From the NCBI GenBank assembly GCA_035503615.1, contig DATJTI010000048.1, positions 1-10,078 of the forward strand: DNA of 10,078 nt, in the 5' to 3' direction. The notes beneath the pieces are model-generated. The model was not told where the DNA came from and ran no database searches. It was given only the letters and a program-made list of their open reading frames with translations. Below, in pieces: positions 1-5,642 of the stretch. Made by a program: the position numbers and the translations under genes. This DNA comes from AP-15 sp035503615. GTDB lineage: Bacteria > Pseudomonadota > Alphaproteobacteria > ATCC43930 > CGMCC-115725. Each line of letters opens with the position of its first letter. Position 1 is the first letter of the stretch.

Positions 1-812
1 ATGCCGCGGCGCACGAGATAATCGACCGCCCGCCAGCGCAGATAGGCGGTGGCGTATTGGCGCGCGTCTTCCTCCCAGCTCTCGCTGAGCTCGCCGCTCA
101 GAAGGCGCACATCGGCGACGATGTTGCGCACGCCCCGCGCCGCATCGCGCGCCAGCTGGTCGGAGAAGTAGCCGAGCATCTGCGGTGTCATCAGCGGCCG
201 CAAACGGGCGAGATCGCCCGCACTCCATGCCGCCTGGATCATCGCATGCAATTGCTGGAACGCCTGCAGATCGGCATCGGCGAGATTGACGTCGCGGCCG
301 CGGCCGCCGCGCGTCGCTGCACCTAAAGCTTGCGGGCGCAGGATCGAGCCGACCGCCGCGCTAGGTCGGCCGGGCAATCCCGCGCGGCGCAACCGGCGAA
401 AGGCAAACCACGCCAGCGCGCCGATCAGCACGAGCCAGAGCACCGGGGGAATAACCGATCCGCTGCCGGTTCCGGAGCCGAGATGGCCGAACAGCCAGGA
501 GCCGATCAAGCCGCCGGCCAGCCCAGCCGCGAACGGGTGGGCCCGCATCATGCCGCCGCTGTTGCCGCCGCCAGCCATGGGCGCCGAACCCCGCAGCTGC
601 GACGACGGGCTCGGGCGGTTTAGCGGCTGCGCGCCGTTGTGCTCCCAGCTGCGCAAGCCGCGGCTGCCGATGCTCGACGGCCGGCTGCCAAACGACGCGC
701 CAGCCCGCGCCTCGGCAAGAGCCGGCGCCAGCACCAGTGCTGCACAACACACCAGTGCTGCGCAGCACAAGAGTGCCAGCAGCATGCCCCGGCCCGGCTC
801 GGTTTTCGACAT
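1..812 (-). CDS. Tim44-like domain protein, partial (C-terminus beyond left edge)
   Basis: The frame is open from an ATG at 812 to the window edge, giving 270 residues. Visible parts in order are a hydrophobic signal-like segment (about 10-33), a low-complexity Ser/Gly/Arg stretch, a Gly-rich hydrophobic segment (about 93-112, AAGLAGGLIGSWLFG), a second membrane segment (about 121-137) with a basic RRLRR end, and the start of a Tim44-like domain (from about 176, with MIQAAWSAGDLARLRPLMTP). This is the layout of bacterial Tim44-like proteins, which share a fold with the C-terminal domain of mitochondrial Tim44. Their bacterial role is poorly defined, probably membrane-associated protein binding. 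A GAGG lies about 10 bases before the ATG. The gene is divergent from hsp20, with 223 bases between starts. The signal region contains a duplicated Cys-Cys-Ala-Ala-Leu-Val unit. Family assignment is fairly sure; function is not. Confidence 0.82.
   Translation of the reverse strand, partial: MSKTEPGRGMLLALLCCAALVCCAALVLAPALAEARAGASFGSRPSSIGSRGLRSWEHNGAQPLNRPSPSSQLRGSAPMAGGGNSGGMMRAHPFAAGLAGGLIGSWLFGHLGSGTGSGSVIPPVLWLVLIGALAWFAFRRLRRAGLPGRPSAAVGSILRPQALGAATRGGRGRDVNLADADLQAFQQLHAMIQAAWSAGDLARLRPLMTPQMLGYFSDQLARDAARGVRNIVADVRLLSGELSESWEEDARQYATAYLRWRAVDYLVRRG
732..767. repeat. 18-bp tandem duplication in the Tim44-like signal segment
   Basis: Two adjacent 18-base units, 732-749 and 750-767, match at 16 of 18 positions. 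On the coding (minus) strand each encodes CCAALV, so the hydrophobic segment reads as the same six residues twice. Both differences are third-base changes, which suggests an old in-frame duplication kept under coding constraint. Confidence 0.75.
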
Positions 813-926
813 GGCCCGCCTCGCTGCATTGCGGGTGGCGCGACGCAAGTGGATATGGTGGGCGGCGAGTGGTGCGCCAGCGCCGGACTCGAAAATCCCG
901 CCGCCCGGTTCGCGCCCGGAGGGCAG

Positions 927-955
927 CTTGATCGCCGAGCGCCGCCACCCAGATA
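927..955 (+). promoter_or_regulatory. Candidate heat-shock sigma (RpoH/sigma-32) promoter for hsp20
   Basis: CTTGATC at 927-933 is followed, after 14 bases, by CCCAGATA at 948-955. This resembles the sigma-32 pattern CTTGAAA / CCCCATNT with imperfect halves. Transcription would begin near 961, leaving a leader of about 75 bases that is almost exactly the ROSE-like structured region. Position and spacing support it; the -10 half is a weak match. Confidence 0.45.
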
Positions 956-960
956 ACACA

Positions 961-1035
961 CGCGGAAGTGTGATCCACGGTTTGGCGCCGCGTGCGGGCC
1001 GTCCCGTGCTTTCTCGCTCAACGAGGAGAAGACCG
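961..1035 (+). promoter_or_regulatory. ROSE-like RNA thermometer in the hsp20 leader
   Basis: The last stem-loop pairs 1010-1018 with 1024-1031: UUUCUC, one unpaired G (1016) and CU pair with AGGAGAAG, leaving the loop CAACG. The 3' side is the Shine-Dalgarno sequence GAGGAG, so it is hidden when the stem is closed. The element UCGCU (1014-1018) opposite AGGA with a bulged G matches the diagnostic UYGCU/AGGA of ROSE elements, which control small heat-shock genes in alphaproteobacteria. Just upstream is a second stem of 7 pairs, two of them G-U, at 992-998/1003-1009 with loop CCGU; stacked hairpins are usual in ROSE leaders. An alternative register (1011-1016 with 1022-1027) would also cover the site. 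Heat would be expected to open the stem and allow translation. The structure is read by eye, not computed. Confidence 0.68.
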
Positions 1036-1473
1036 ATGTCGAGGCTGTCGCTGTTCAATTCGCCGCTGCTCTTGGGGTTTGACCATTTCGAGCGGGCGCT
1101 CGACCGGGTCAGCAAGATCTCGACCGACGGATACCCGCCCTACAATATCGAGCAGACTGGTGAGAACGCGCTGCGCATCACGCTAGCGGTTGCCGGGTTT
1201 GTGATGGGCGATCTCGCGATTACGGTCGAGGACAACCAGCTCGTCGTGCGCGGCAAGCAGGCCGATGACAGCGAGCGGGTCTACCTGCACCGCGGCATCG
1301 CTGCGCGCCAGTTCCAGCGTTCTTTCGTGCTGGCCGAGGGGATCGAGGTCAGCGGCGCCTGGCTCGACAATGGGCTGCTGCACATTGACCTGGTGCGACC
1401 CGAAGTCGAGACCAAGGTGCGCACGGTCGAGATCAAGAGCGCGCATGCAGCGGATTCCGGCCTGCGCGGTTGA
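1036..1473 (+). CDS. Small heat-shock protein, Hsp20/alpha-crystallin family (IbpA-like)
   Basis: This is a 145-residue ATP-independent cytoplasmic chaperone that holds unfolding proteins for later refolding by DnaK/ClpB. A short N-terminal arm (SRLSLFNSPLLLGFDHFERAL) resembles the IbpA/rhizobial class A arm. It is followed by the alpha-crystallin domain (about 34-125), including AITVEDNQLVVRGK and the signature-like GAWLDNGLLHIDLVRP (107-122), and a short tail with the V-E-I motif at 131-133. The ATG at 1036 was chosen because GAGGAG ends 7 bases upstream and the protein then begins where the family does; the frame stays open far upstream, but that part is not Hsp20-like. The leader carries a heat-shock-type promoter and a ROSE-like thermometer. 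A DUF1150 gene follows closely, as is common in alphaproteobacteria. Confidence 0.95.
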   Translation: MSRLSLFNSPLLLGFDHFERALDRVSKISTDGYPPYNIEQTGENALRITLAVAGFVMGDLAITVEDNQLVVRGKQADDSERVYLHRGIAARQFQRSFVLAEGIEVSGAWLDNGLLHIDLVRPEVETKVRTVEIKSAHAADSGLRG

Positions 1474-1485
1474 AGGATGGATCAG

Positions 1486-1701
1486 ATGGACCAGATCGAA
1501 CGGATCCGGCACATGTCGGCCCGCGAGTTGGCGCTCTTTGGCATGCAGGATCTCGCCTATATCAAACCGGTCGTCAGCGATGGCAAGCCCGGCTATGCCG
1601 TGCACGCGGCCGATGGTACGCAGATCGCGGTGCTGTCCGACCGGGAGGTCGCGTTCGCCACGGTGCGTCAGCACGATCTCGAACCCCTGAGCGTGCATTG
1701 A
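1486..1701 (+). CDS. DUF1150 family protein
   Basis: A small protein of 71 residues (74 if the upstream ATG at 1477 is used). It has the DUF1150 pattern: a helical start (IERIRHMSARELALFGMQD) followed by a beta-rich part with YIKPV and Y-A-V-H-A-A-D-G-T-Q-I-A-V-L-S-D-R. The role of this alphaproteobacterial family is unknown, but it is often encoded beside Hsp20, as here with a gap of only 12 bases, so a link to heat stress is an inference from context. The start at 1486 is preferred because AAGGA (1473-1477) lies 8 bases before it; for 1477 the same sequence is directly adjacent. The last codons and stop are tandemly duplicated downstream. Confidence 0.88.
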   Translation: MDQIERIRHMSARELALFGMQDLAYIKPVVSDGKPGYAVHAADGTQIAVLSDREVAFATVRQHDLEPLSVH

Positions 1702-1723
1702 AAACCCCTGAGCGTGCATTGAG
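1682..1723. repeat. 21-bp tandem duplication across the DUF1150 stop codon
   Basis: Two units (1682-1702 and 1703-1723) are identical over 20 bases and differ only at the last base. The first ends the gene with PLSVH and TGA; the second repeats the same codons and a second TGA in the same frame just downstream. The near-perfect identity implies a recent duplication. Confidence 0.9.
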
Positions 1724-1737
1724 GCCGCCGGGGCTGC

Positions 1738-1756
1738 GCCTGCGGTGCTCGCAGGC
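1738..1756. terminator. Candidate bidirectional stem-loop between convergent genes
   Basis: A perfect 7-bp inverted repeat (GCCTGCG / CGCAGGC, loop GTGCT) lies in the 82-base gap between the plus-strand DUF1150 gene and the minus-strand ptsN. There is no clear T-tract on either side, only CTGCTTCTC to the right, so it is a weak intrinsic terminator. Its place between convergent genes is the main support. Confidence 0.4.
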
Positions 1757-1783
1757 CTGCTTCTCGCCGCGGGGTGCAAACCG

Positions 1784-2248
1784 TCAGGCGGCGTCGGTCG
1801 CGGTGACATCGGCGAGCAGCGCGTAAAGCGCCTCGGCGCTGTCGGTTCCGCGCAGCTTGTCGCAGACGGTGCGGTCCCGCAGCAGTCGCGATACGCGCGC
1901 CAGCGCCTTCAAGTGATCGGCTCCGGCGCCTTCGGGGGCGAGCAGCAGAAAGATCAGGTCGACCGGCTGGTCGTCGATCGCTTCGAACGCAATCGGGCGT
2001 TCCAGCCGCGCAAACACCCCATAGAGCTTGTCGAGACCGGGGATCTTGCCGTGGGGAACGGCGATCCCCATGCCGATCCCGGTGGTGCCCAGGCGCTCGC
2101 GCTCGACCAGGACGTCGTAGATCATCCGCTCGTGGATCCCGGTCAGCATCGCGGCGCGCTTTGCCAGCTCCTGCAGGGCCTGCCGCTTGTTGGCCGCGCG
2201 CAGCTGCGCGACGACGCCGCGTGGCGTCAAGAGATCGGCGATCTCCAT
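1784..2248 (-). CDS. ptsN: Nitrogen-regulatory PTS protein EIIA-Ntr (PtsN)
   Basis: A cytoplasmic phosphocarrier at the end of the PTS-Ntr chain (PtsP, NPr, PtsN). It regulates partners such as potassium transporters or sensor kinases and does not transport sugar. The PTS EIIA type-2 fold is visible: MEIADLLTPRGVV at the start, then GIGMGIAVPHGKIPGLDK with the phosphorylated His at about 66, and later LIFLLLAPEGAGADHLKALA. The 154 residues are the usual family length. I chose the ATG at 2248 because family members begin with M-x-I-x-D-L-L-x-P, and GGAG lies 12 bases upstream. A GTG at 2266 would add six residues. It is the last gene of the block with rpoN and hpf, and is separated from hpf by a gap holding a tandem repeat. 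Confidence 0.95.
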   Translation of the reverse strand: MEIADLLTPRGVVAQLRAANKRQALQELAKRAAMLTGIHERMIYDVLVERERLGTTGIGMGIAVPHGKIPGLDKLYGVFARLERPIAFEAIDDQPVDLIFLLLAPEGAGADHLKALARVSRLLRDRTVCDKLRGTDSAEALYALLADVTATDAA

Positions 2249-2312
2249 GATCGCTTGGCGCTCCACCGCTCTTCAGCGGGGGATCGGGCAGCCGACCGCC
2301 GGCCGCGCGGGG

Positions 2313-2372
2313 CGATCGGCGGCAGGACGATCGGCGGCAGGACGATCAGCTGCAGGGCGATCGGCGGCATGC
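2313..2372. repeat. 15-bp tandem repeat, four units, between hpf and ptsN
   Basis: Four 15-base units begin with CGATC at 2313, 2328, 2343 and 2358. Units 1 and 2 are identical (CGATCGGCGGCAGGA) and 3 and 4 are diverged. On the minus strand the array would encode Ala-Ala-Asp-Arg-Pro repeats in a 43-residue open frame (2273-2404), for which I see no family or convincing ribosome binding site. The rest of the 169-base gap shows nothing I can assign. Confidence 0.85.
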
Positions 2373-2417
2373 GGCGGGTCGGGCGACAGCAGCGCAGGCA
2401 TCATGATCCGTGGTCGT

Positions 2418-3035
2418 TCATCCGCTGCGCTGGCCGGGCTCGAGCCCCGGCTCGATCCAGCCGATATTGCCGTCGGCACGGCGGTACACCAAGTTGAGCT
2501 CACCATCGGAGCGGTTGCGGAACAATAGCACCGGCATGTCGCCGAAATCGATGCGCATCGCCGCCTCGCCGACGGTCAAATGTGGCAATTGAGAGCAGCT
2601 CTCGGCGATCACCGTCGCTGCGCCCGCGGCGTCCTCTCCCGGTTCCGCTGCCGCATTCTCGGCCTCGGCCGGCTCGTTTGCGACGGGCGAACCGTCATCA
2701 CCCGTGGCTTGAGCGACAGCGGCGGCGTCGCGGGCCTGAGCATGGTGATCGCGCAGGCGCCGCTTGTGGCGGCGCAGCTGCTTGGCCACCCGTTCGGCCG
2801 CGACGTCGAACGCAGCGAATGCGTCGCCGCCGGCGGCACTGGCATTGACCACGATCCCGCGGCCGATATGCAATGAAACCTCGGCACGAACCAGATGCGC
2901 CTCCTTCGAGACGACGACATGGGCTTCGATCGCACTCTTGAAATATTTTTCCAGGATCGCCTCGACACTCGACCCGGCATGGCGGCGCAGCGCGTCGCCG
3001 AGATCGAGCTGCTTTCCGGTAAATGTCAGCTGCAT
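2418..3035 (-). CDS. hpf: Ribosome hibernation-promoting factor, long form (HPF/RaiA family)
   Basis: A 205-residue protein that binds the 30S decoding region in starved or stationary cells; the long form dimerises ribosomes into inactive 100S particles. The N-terminal S30AE/YfiA domain covers about 1-100 (MQLTFTGKQLDLGDALRRHA, then a repeated beta-alpha pattern ending in QLRRHKRRLRDHH). An acidic Ala/Glu-rich linker (about 103-145) follows, then the C-terminal dimerisation domain (about 155-198: VGEAAMRIDFGDMPVLLFRN, LNLVYRRADGNIGWIEP). The ATG at 3035 fits the conserved MQLTFTGK start and has GAGG about 11 bases upstream. The frame continues upstream without similarity to the family. Its neighbours rpoN and ptsN are typical. 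A heat-shock-like promoter motif lies about 55 bases upstream. Confidence 0.95.
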   Translation of the reverse strand: MQLTFTGKQLDLGDALRRHAGSSVEAILEKYFKSAIEAHVVVSKEAHLVRAEVSLHIGRGIVVNASAAGGDAFAAFDVAAERVAKQLRRHKRRLRDHHAQARDAAAVAQATGDDGSPVANEPAEAENAAAEPGEDAAGAATVIAESCSQLPHLTVGEAAMRIDFGDMPVLLFRNRSDGELNLVYRRADGNIGWIEPGLEPGQRSG

Positions 3036-3088
3036 GGGCCCGACCGCCTCTTCTCGCCGGCTGAGTTGCCGCCAGCCCGTCCCAGGCG

Positions 3089-3119
3089 ACAATTGGGAAG
3101 ACTCCGAAGCACGATCAAG
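3089..3119 (-). promoter_or_regulatory. Candidate RpoH-type promoter for hpf
   Basis: On the minus strand CTTGATC (3119-3113) is followed after 15 bases by CCCAATTGT (3097-3089). The same CTTGATC plus CCCA core occurs before hsp20 with a 14-base spacer. Transcription would start near 3080, about 45 bases before the hpf ATG. The match to CCCCATNT is imperfect, so this is a suggestion. Confidence 0.3.
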
Positions 3120-3231
3120 CGGCAGCGCTCCGGGGTGACCCCATCGAGCATGTTATGGGCGCGGCCGGTCGCCGTCGCGCCGACCGTGCGCTAGTGGTCC
3201 GATCGAAACGCATGGTTCCCGAGCATTTCGT

Positions 3232-3302
3232 GAATCGGCGCACCAGGCTGACAGGTTGGTGGTGCGATTCAGCTAACGGATGGGCACCGGCATCGCACCA
3301 CT
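3232..3302 (-). promoter_or_regulatory. Competing inverted repeats in the rpoN-hpf gap
   Basis: The 265-base gap between rpoN and hpf holds three related arms. GTGGTGCGAT at 3259-3268 is a perfect 10-bp inverted match to ATCGCACCAC at 3292-3301, which overlaps the rpoN stop codon (loop 23 bases). The same middle segment (3257-3270) also pairs imperfectly, 11 of 14, with 3232-3245 (loop 11 bases). The middle arm can therefore pair with either neighbour but not both, as in attenuator-like leaders. Neither hairpin is followed by a T-tract on the minus strand. Nearer hpf the gap holds two further small stems, CGGTCG/CGACCG at 3166-3186 and GGGG/CCCC at 3132-3142. Confidence 0.4.
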
Positions 3303-4809
3303 AGAGGGCGAGCTGCTTTTCGCGGCGTCGCTGCACCGAGGAGGGGATCCGCATCGCCTCCCGGTATTTGGCGACGGTGCGCCTGGCGATATCGACGCCG
3401 TCCTGCTGCAGCAATTCGACGATGCGTTCGTCGGACAGGGTCGCGTTGGCGGCCTCGGCATCGATCAGACCGCGGATGCGATGCCGCACCGCCTCGGCCG
3501 AATGGGCGTCGCCGCCGCGTGCCGCCGGGATCGCCGAGGTGAAGAAATACTTGAGCTCGTAGAGCCCGCGGGGGGTGGCCATGTACTTGTTGCTGGTGAC
3601 CCGGCTGACCGTGCTCTCGTGCATGCCGATCGCCTCGGCGATGTCGCGCAGGATCAGCGGCCGCAACGACTGCACTCCCTGGCGGAAGAACGCATCCTGC
3701 TGGCGCACGATCTCGGCCGCGACCTTGAGGATCGTGGTGGCCCGCTGGTGCAGCGATTTGACCAGCCAGTTGGCGGCCTGCAGGCGCTCGGCCAGGTAGT
3801 CGCGCTCGGCCTTGCTGCGCGTTGCGCGGCTGACCCGGGTGAAATACCGGTTGTTGACGAGGACGCGCGGCAGGGTTTCCGGGTTCAGCTCGATCGTCCA
3901 GCTGCCTTCGGGATGCGCCTGCATCACGATATCGGGCACGACGGTTTGCGCCAGCGGCGGATCAAAGGCGAGCCCGGGCCGGGGATCGAGCGATTTGATC
4001 TCGGCGATCATGTCGGCGATGTCCTGGGCGTCGAGCCCGCACAGCCGGGTCAGCGCAGCAAGGTTACGCGCGGCCAGCAGCGGGAGATGGTCGAGCAGGG
4101 TCTGCATCGCCGGGTCGAGCCGGTCGCGGTCGCGCAATTGCAGCGCCAAGCATTCGCGCAGATCGCGTGCAAAAATGCCCGGCGGATCGAATTGCTGGAG
4201 CCGGTCGAGAACGTGTTCGACCCGCGCCAGCGGGCAGCCGAGCAGCATCGCCACACTGTCGAGCCCGGATCTGAGGTAGCCCTGCTCGTCGATCAGGTCG
4301 AGCAGGTGCAGCGCCACCAGCTGGTCGCGCTGATCGCTGAGATCGGTTCCGATCTGTTCCAGCACGTGCTCACGCAGGGTGCGTGGCCGGGAGGCGGTCT
4401 GTTCGAAGGCCGGCCGGTCGTCATCGAAATCGCCATTGCGCCCGCGCCAGGTTTGCTGCTCGCCGCCGAGATCGAGCGAGCCGTCGCCATCGGCTCCGGC
4501 GGCGGCATGCCAGTGCTCGGCGGCGTCGGGCATCAGTTCGCCGAGCCCGGTCTCCGGTGCCGCGGCGGGAAAATCGTCGCCGCCCGGGCCGGCTCCGCCA
4601 TCGGCTGGCGCGGTCGCTTCATAGTCAGGTTCAGGGTCGCGCTCGTGCCGCTCAAGCAGCGGATTCTGCTGGATTTCGGCGTCGACAAAATTGGCCAGTT
4701 CGAGGTTGGACAGCTGCAGCATCTTGATCGCCTGCTGCAGCTGCGGGGTCATCACCAGCGTCTGCGACTGGCGCAAGTCCAGCCGCTGCGAGAAACCCAT
4801 CCGGTTCAC
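3301..4809 (-). CDS. rpoN: RNA polymerase sigma-54 factor
   Basis: Sigma-54 directs RNA polymerase to -24/-12 promoters and needs an AAA+ activator to open DNA. From the chosen start it has 502 residues, the usual length. Visible parts are region I (GFSQRLDLRQSQTLVMTPQL, then QAIKMLQLSNLEL), an acidic Asp/Glu-rich region II (about 55-140), the core-binding region, a helix-turn-helix (IAEAIGMHESTVSRVTSNKY, about 390-409), and the RpoN box ARRTVAKYRE (475-484) followed by RIPSS. The GTG at 4809 is preferred because GGAG lies 7 bases upstream; a GTG at 4815 sits too close to that site, and an ATG at 4800 would start at MGFSQRL. It follows lptB after about 20 bases, so the two are surely cotranscribed. 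Confidence 0.97.
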   Translation of the reverse strand: MNRMGFSQRLDLRQSQTLVMTPQLQQAIKMLQLSNLELANFVDAEIQQNPLLERHERDPEPDYEATAPADGGAGPGGDDFPAAAPETGLGELMPDAAEHWHAAAGADGDGSLDLGGEQQTWRGRNGDFDDDRPAFEQTASRPRTLREHVLEQIGTDLSDQRDQLVALHLLDLIDEQGYLRSGLDSVAMLLGCPLARVEHVLDRLQQFDPPGIFARDLRECLALQLRDRDRLDPAMQTLLDHLPLLAARNLAALTRLCGLDAQDIADMIAEIKSLDPRPGLAFDPPLAQTVVPDIVMQAHPEGSWTIELNPETLPRVLVNNRYFTRVSRATRSKAERDYLAERLQAANWLVKSLHQRATTILKVAAEIVRQQDAFFRQGVQSLRPLILRDIAEAIGMHESTVSRVTSNKYMATPRGLYELKYFFTSAIPAARGGDAHSAEAVRHRIRGLIDAEAANATLSDERIVELLQQDGVDIARRTVAKYREAMRIPSSVQRRREKQLAL

Positions 4810-4832
4810 ATTCACGCTCCAGTCGGAGCCGC

Positions 4833-5642
4833 TTATAGGCTGAATCGATCGCCGAGGAAAACCCGTCTGACATCGGCATCGGCGACGATCTGTCCGGGTG
4901 TGCCTTCCATCAACACCTGACCAGCGTGTAGAATATAGGCCCGATCGACGATTTCGAGGGTCTCACGCACGTTATGATCGGTGATCAAGACGCCGATCCC
5001 GCGATCCTTGAGATGGCCGATCAGATCGCGGATGTCGCCGACCGCGATCGGATCGATCCCGGCGAGCGGCTCGTCAAGCAGGATGAAATGGGGCTGGGTC
5101 GCCAGCGCGCGTGCGATCTCGCAGCGGCGGCGCTCCCCGCCCGACAGCGCCATGGAAGGGGTGCGCCGCAAATGGGTGATCGAAAACTCGGCCAAGAGCG
5201 CGTCGAGCCGCGCTTCGCGGGCCGCCGGCTCGCGCTCGACGATCTCGAGTATGGCGCGAATGTTCTGCTCGACCGTCAGACCGCGAAAAATCGAGGCTTC
5301 CTGCGGCAGATAGCCGATTCCGCAACGGGCGCGCCGATACATCGGCAGGTCGGTGATGTCGCGGCCGTCGAGGCTGACCACTCCGGTATCGGCGGTGATC
5401 AGTCCGGTCAGGATGTAAAAGCAGGTGGTCTTGCCGGCGCCATTCGCCCCGAGCAAGCCGACAACCTCACCCTGCTGCACCGCCACATTGACCGCGCGCA
5501 GCACCGGCCGCCGCTTGAAGCTCTTGCCGAGCCCCTCGCCGCGCAGGCCACGTCCGCGCAGCGCCCGGTTGTCGGCGACCAGCCGCGGCCGTCGCTCGGC
5601 GGCGATTTCGGCCGAGGGCGGCGGCGCCACCCCGCCTCTCAT
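4833..5642 (-). CDS. lptB: LPS export ABC transporter ATP-binding protein LptB
   Basis: The cytoplasmic ATPase that, with LptF and LptG, powers extraction of lipopolysaccharide from the inner membrane into the LptC-LptA bridge. All ABC motifs are present: Walker A GANGAGKTT (65-73), Q-loop YLPQEASIFRGLTVEQNI (Q114), signature LSGGE (166-170), Walker B ILLDEP (187-192) and the switch His in ITDHNV (H223). The C-terminus (RRVFLGDRFSL) is typical of LptB. At 269 residues it is about 30 longer than E. coli LptB because of a Pro/Ala/Arg-rich N-terminal extension before the ABC domain (GLRGEGLGKSFKRRPVL). Its ATG overlaps the lptA stop as ATGA, so translational coupling is likely. An internal start is possible but no better one is obvious. 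Confidence 0.97.
   Translation of the reverse strand: MRGGVAPPPSAEIAAERRPRLVADNRALRGRGLRGEGLGKSFKRRPVLRAVNVAVQQGEVVGLLGANGAGKTTCFYILTGLITADTGVVSLDGRDITDLPMYRRARCGIGYLPQEASIFRGLTVEQNIRAILEIVEREPAAREARLDALLAEFSITHLRRTPSMALSGGERRRCEIARALATQPHFILLDEPLAGIDPIAVGDIRDLIGHLKDRGIGVLITDHNVRETLEIVDRAYILHAGQVLMEGTPGQIVADADVRRVFLGDRFSL

Noticed and set aside
286..1035. N-terminal extension of the Hsp20 frame by 250 codons
   Set aside because: The added residues are Arg/Pro/Ala-rich, lie antisense to the Tim44-like gene, and cover the promoter and ROSE-like leader. The ATG at 1036 has a proper ribosome binding site.
1183..1809. A 208-codon minus-strand frame over hsp20 and DUF1150
   Set aside because: Antisense to two genes with clear families; it only reflects the repeat at 1682-1723 as a duplicated MHAQGF.
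2313..2372. 15-bp repeat as replication-origin iterons
   Set aside because: It sits inside a core chromosomal gene block with no initiator gene, no AT-rich region and no DnaA boxes.
3280..4920. A 546-codon plus-strand open frame
   Set aside because: Fully antisense to rpoN, which has clear family motifs throughout. The antisense product is low in recognisable structure.
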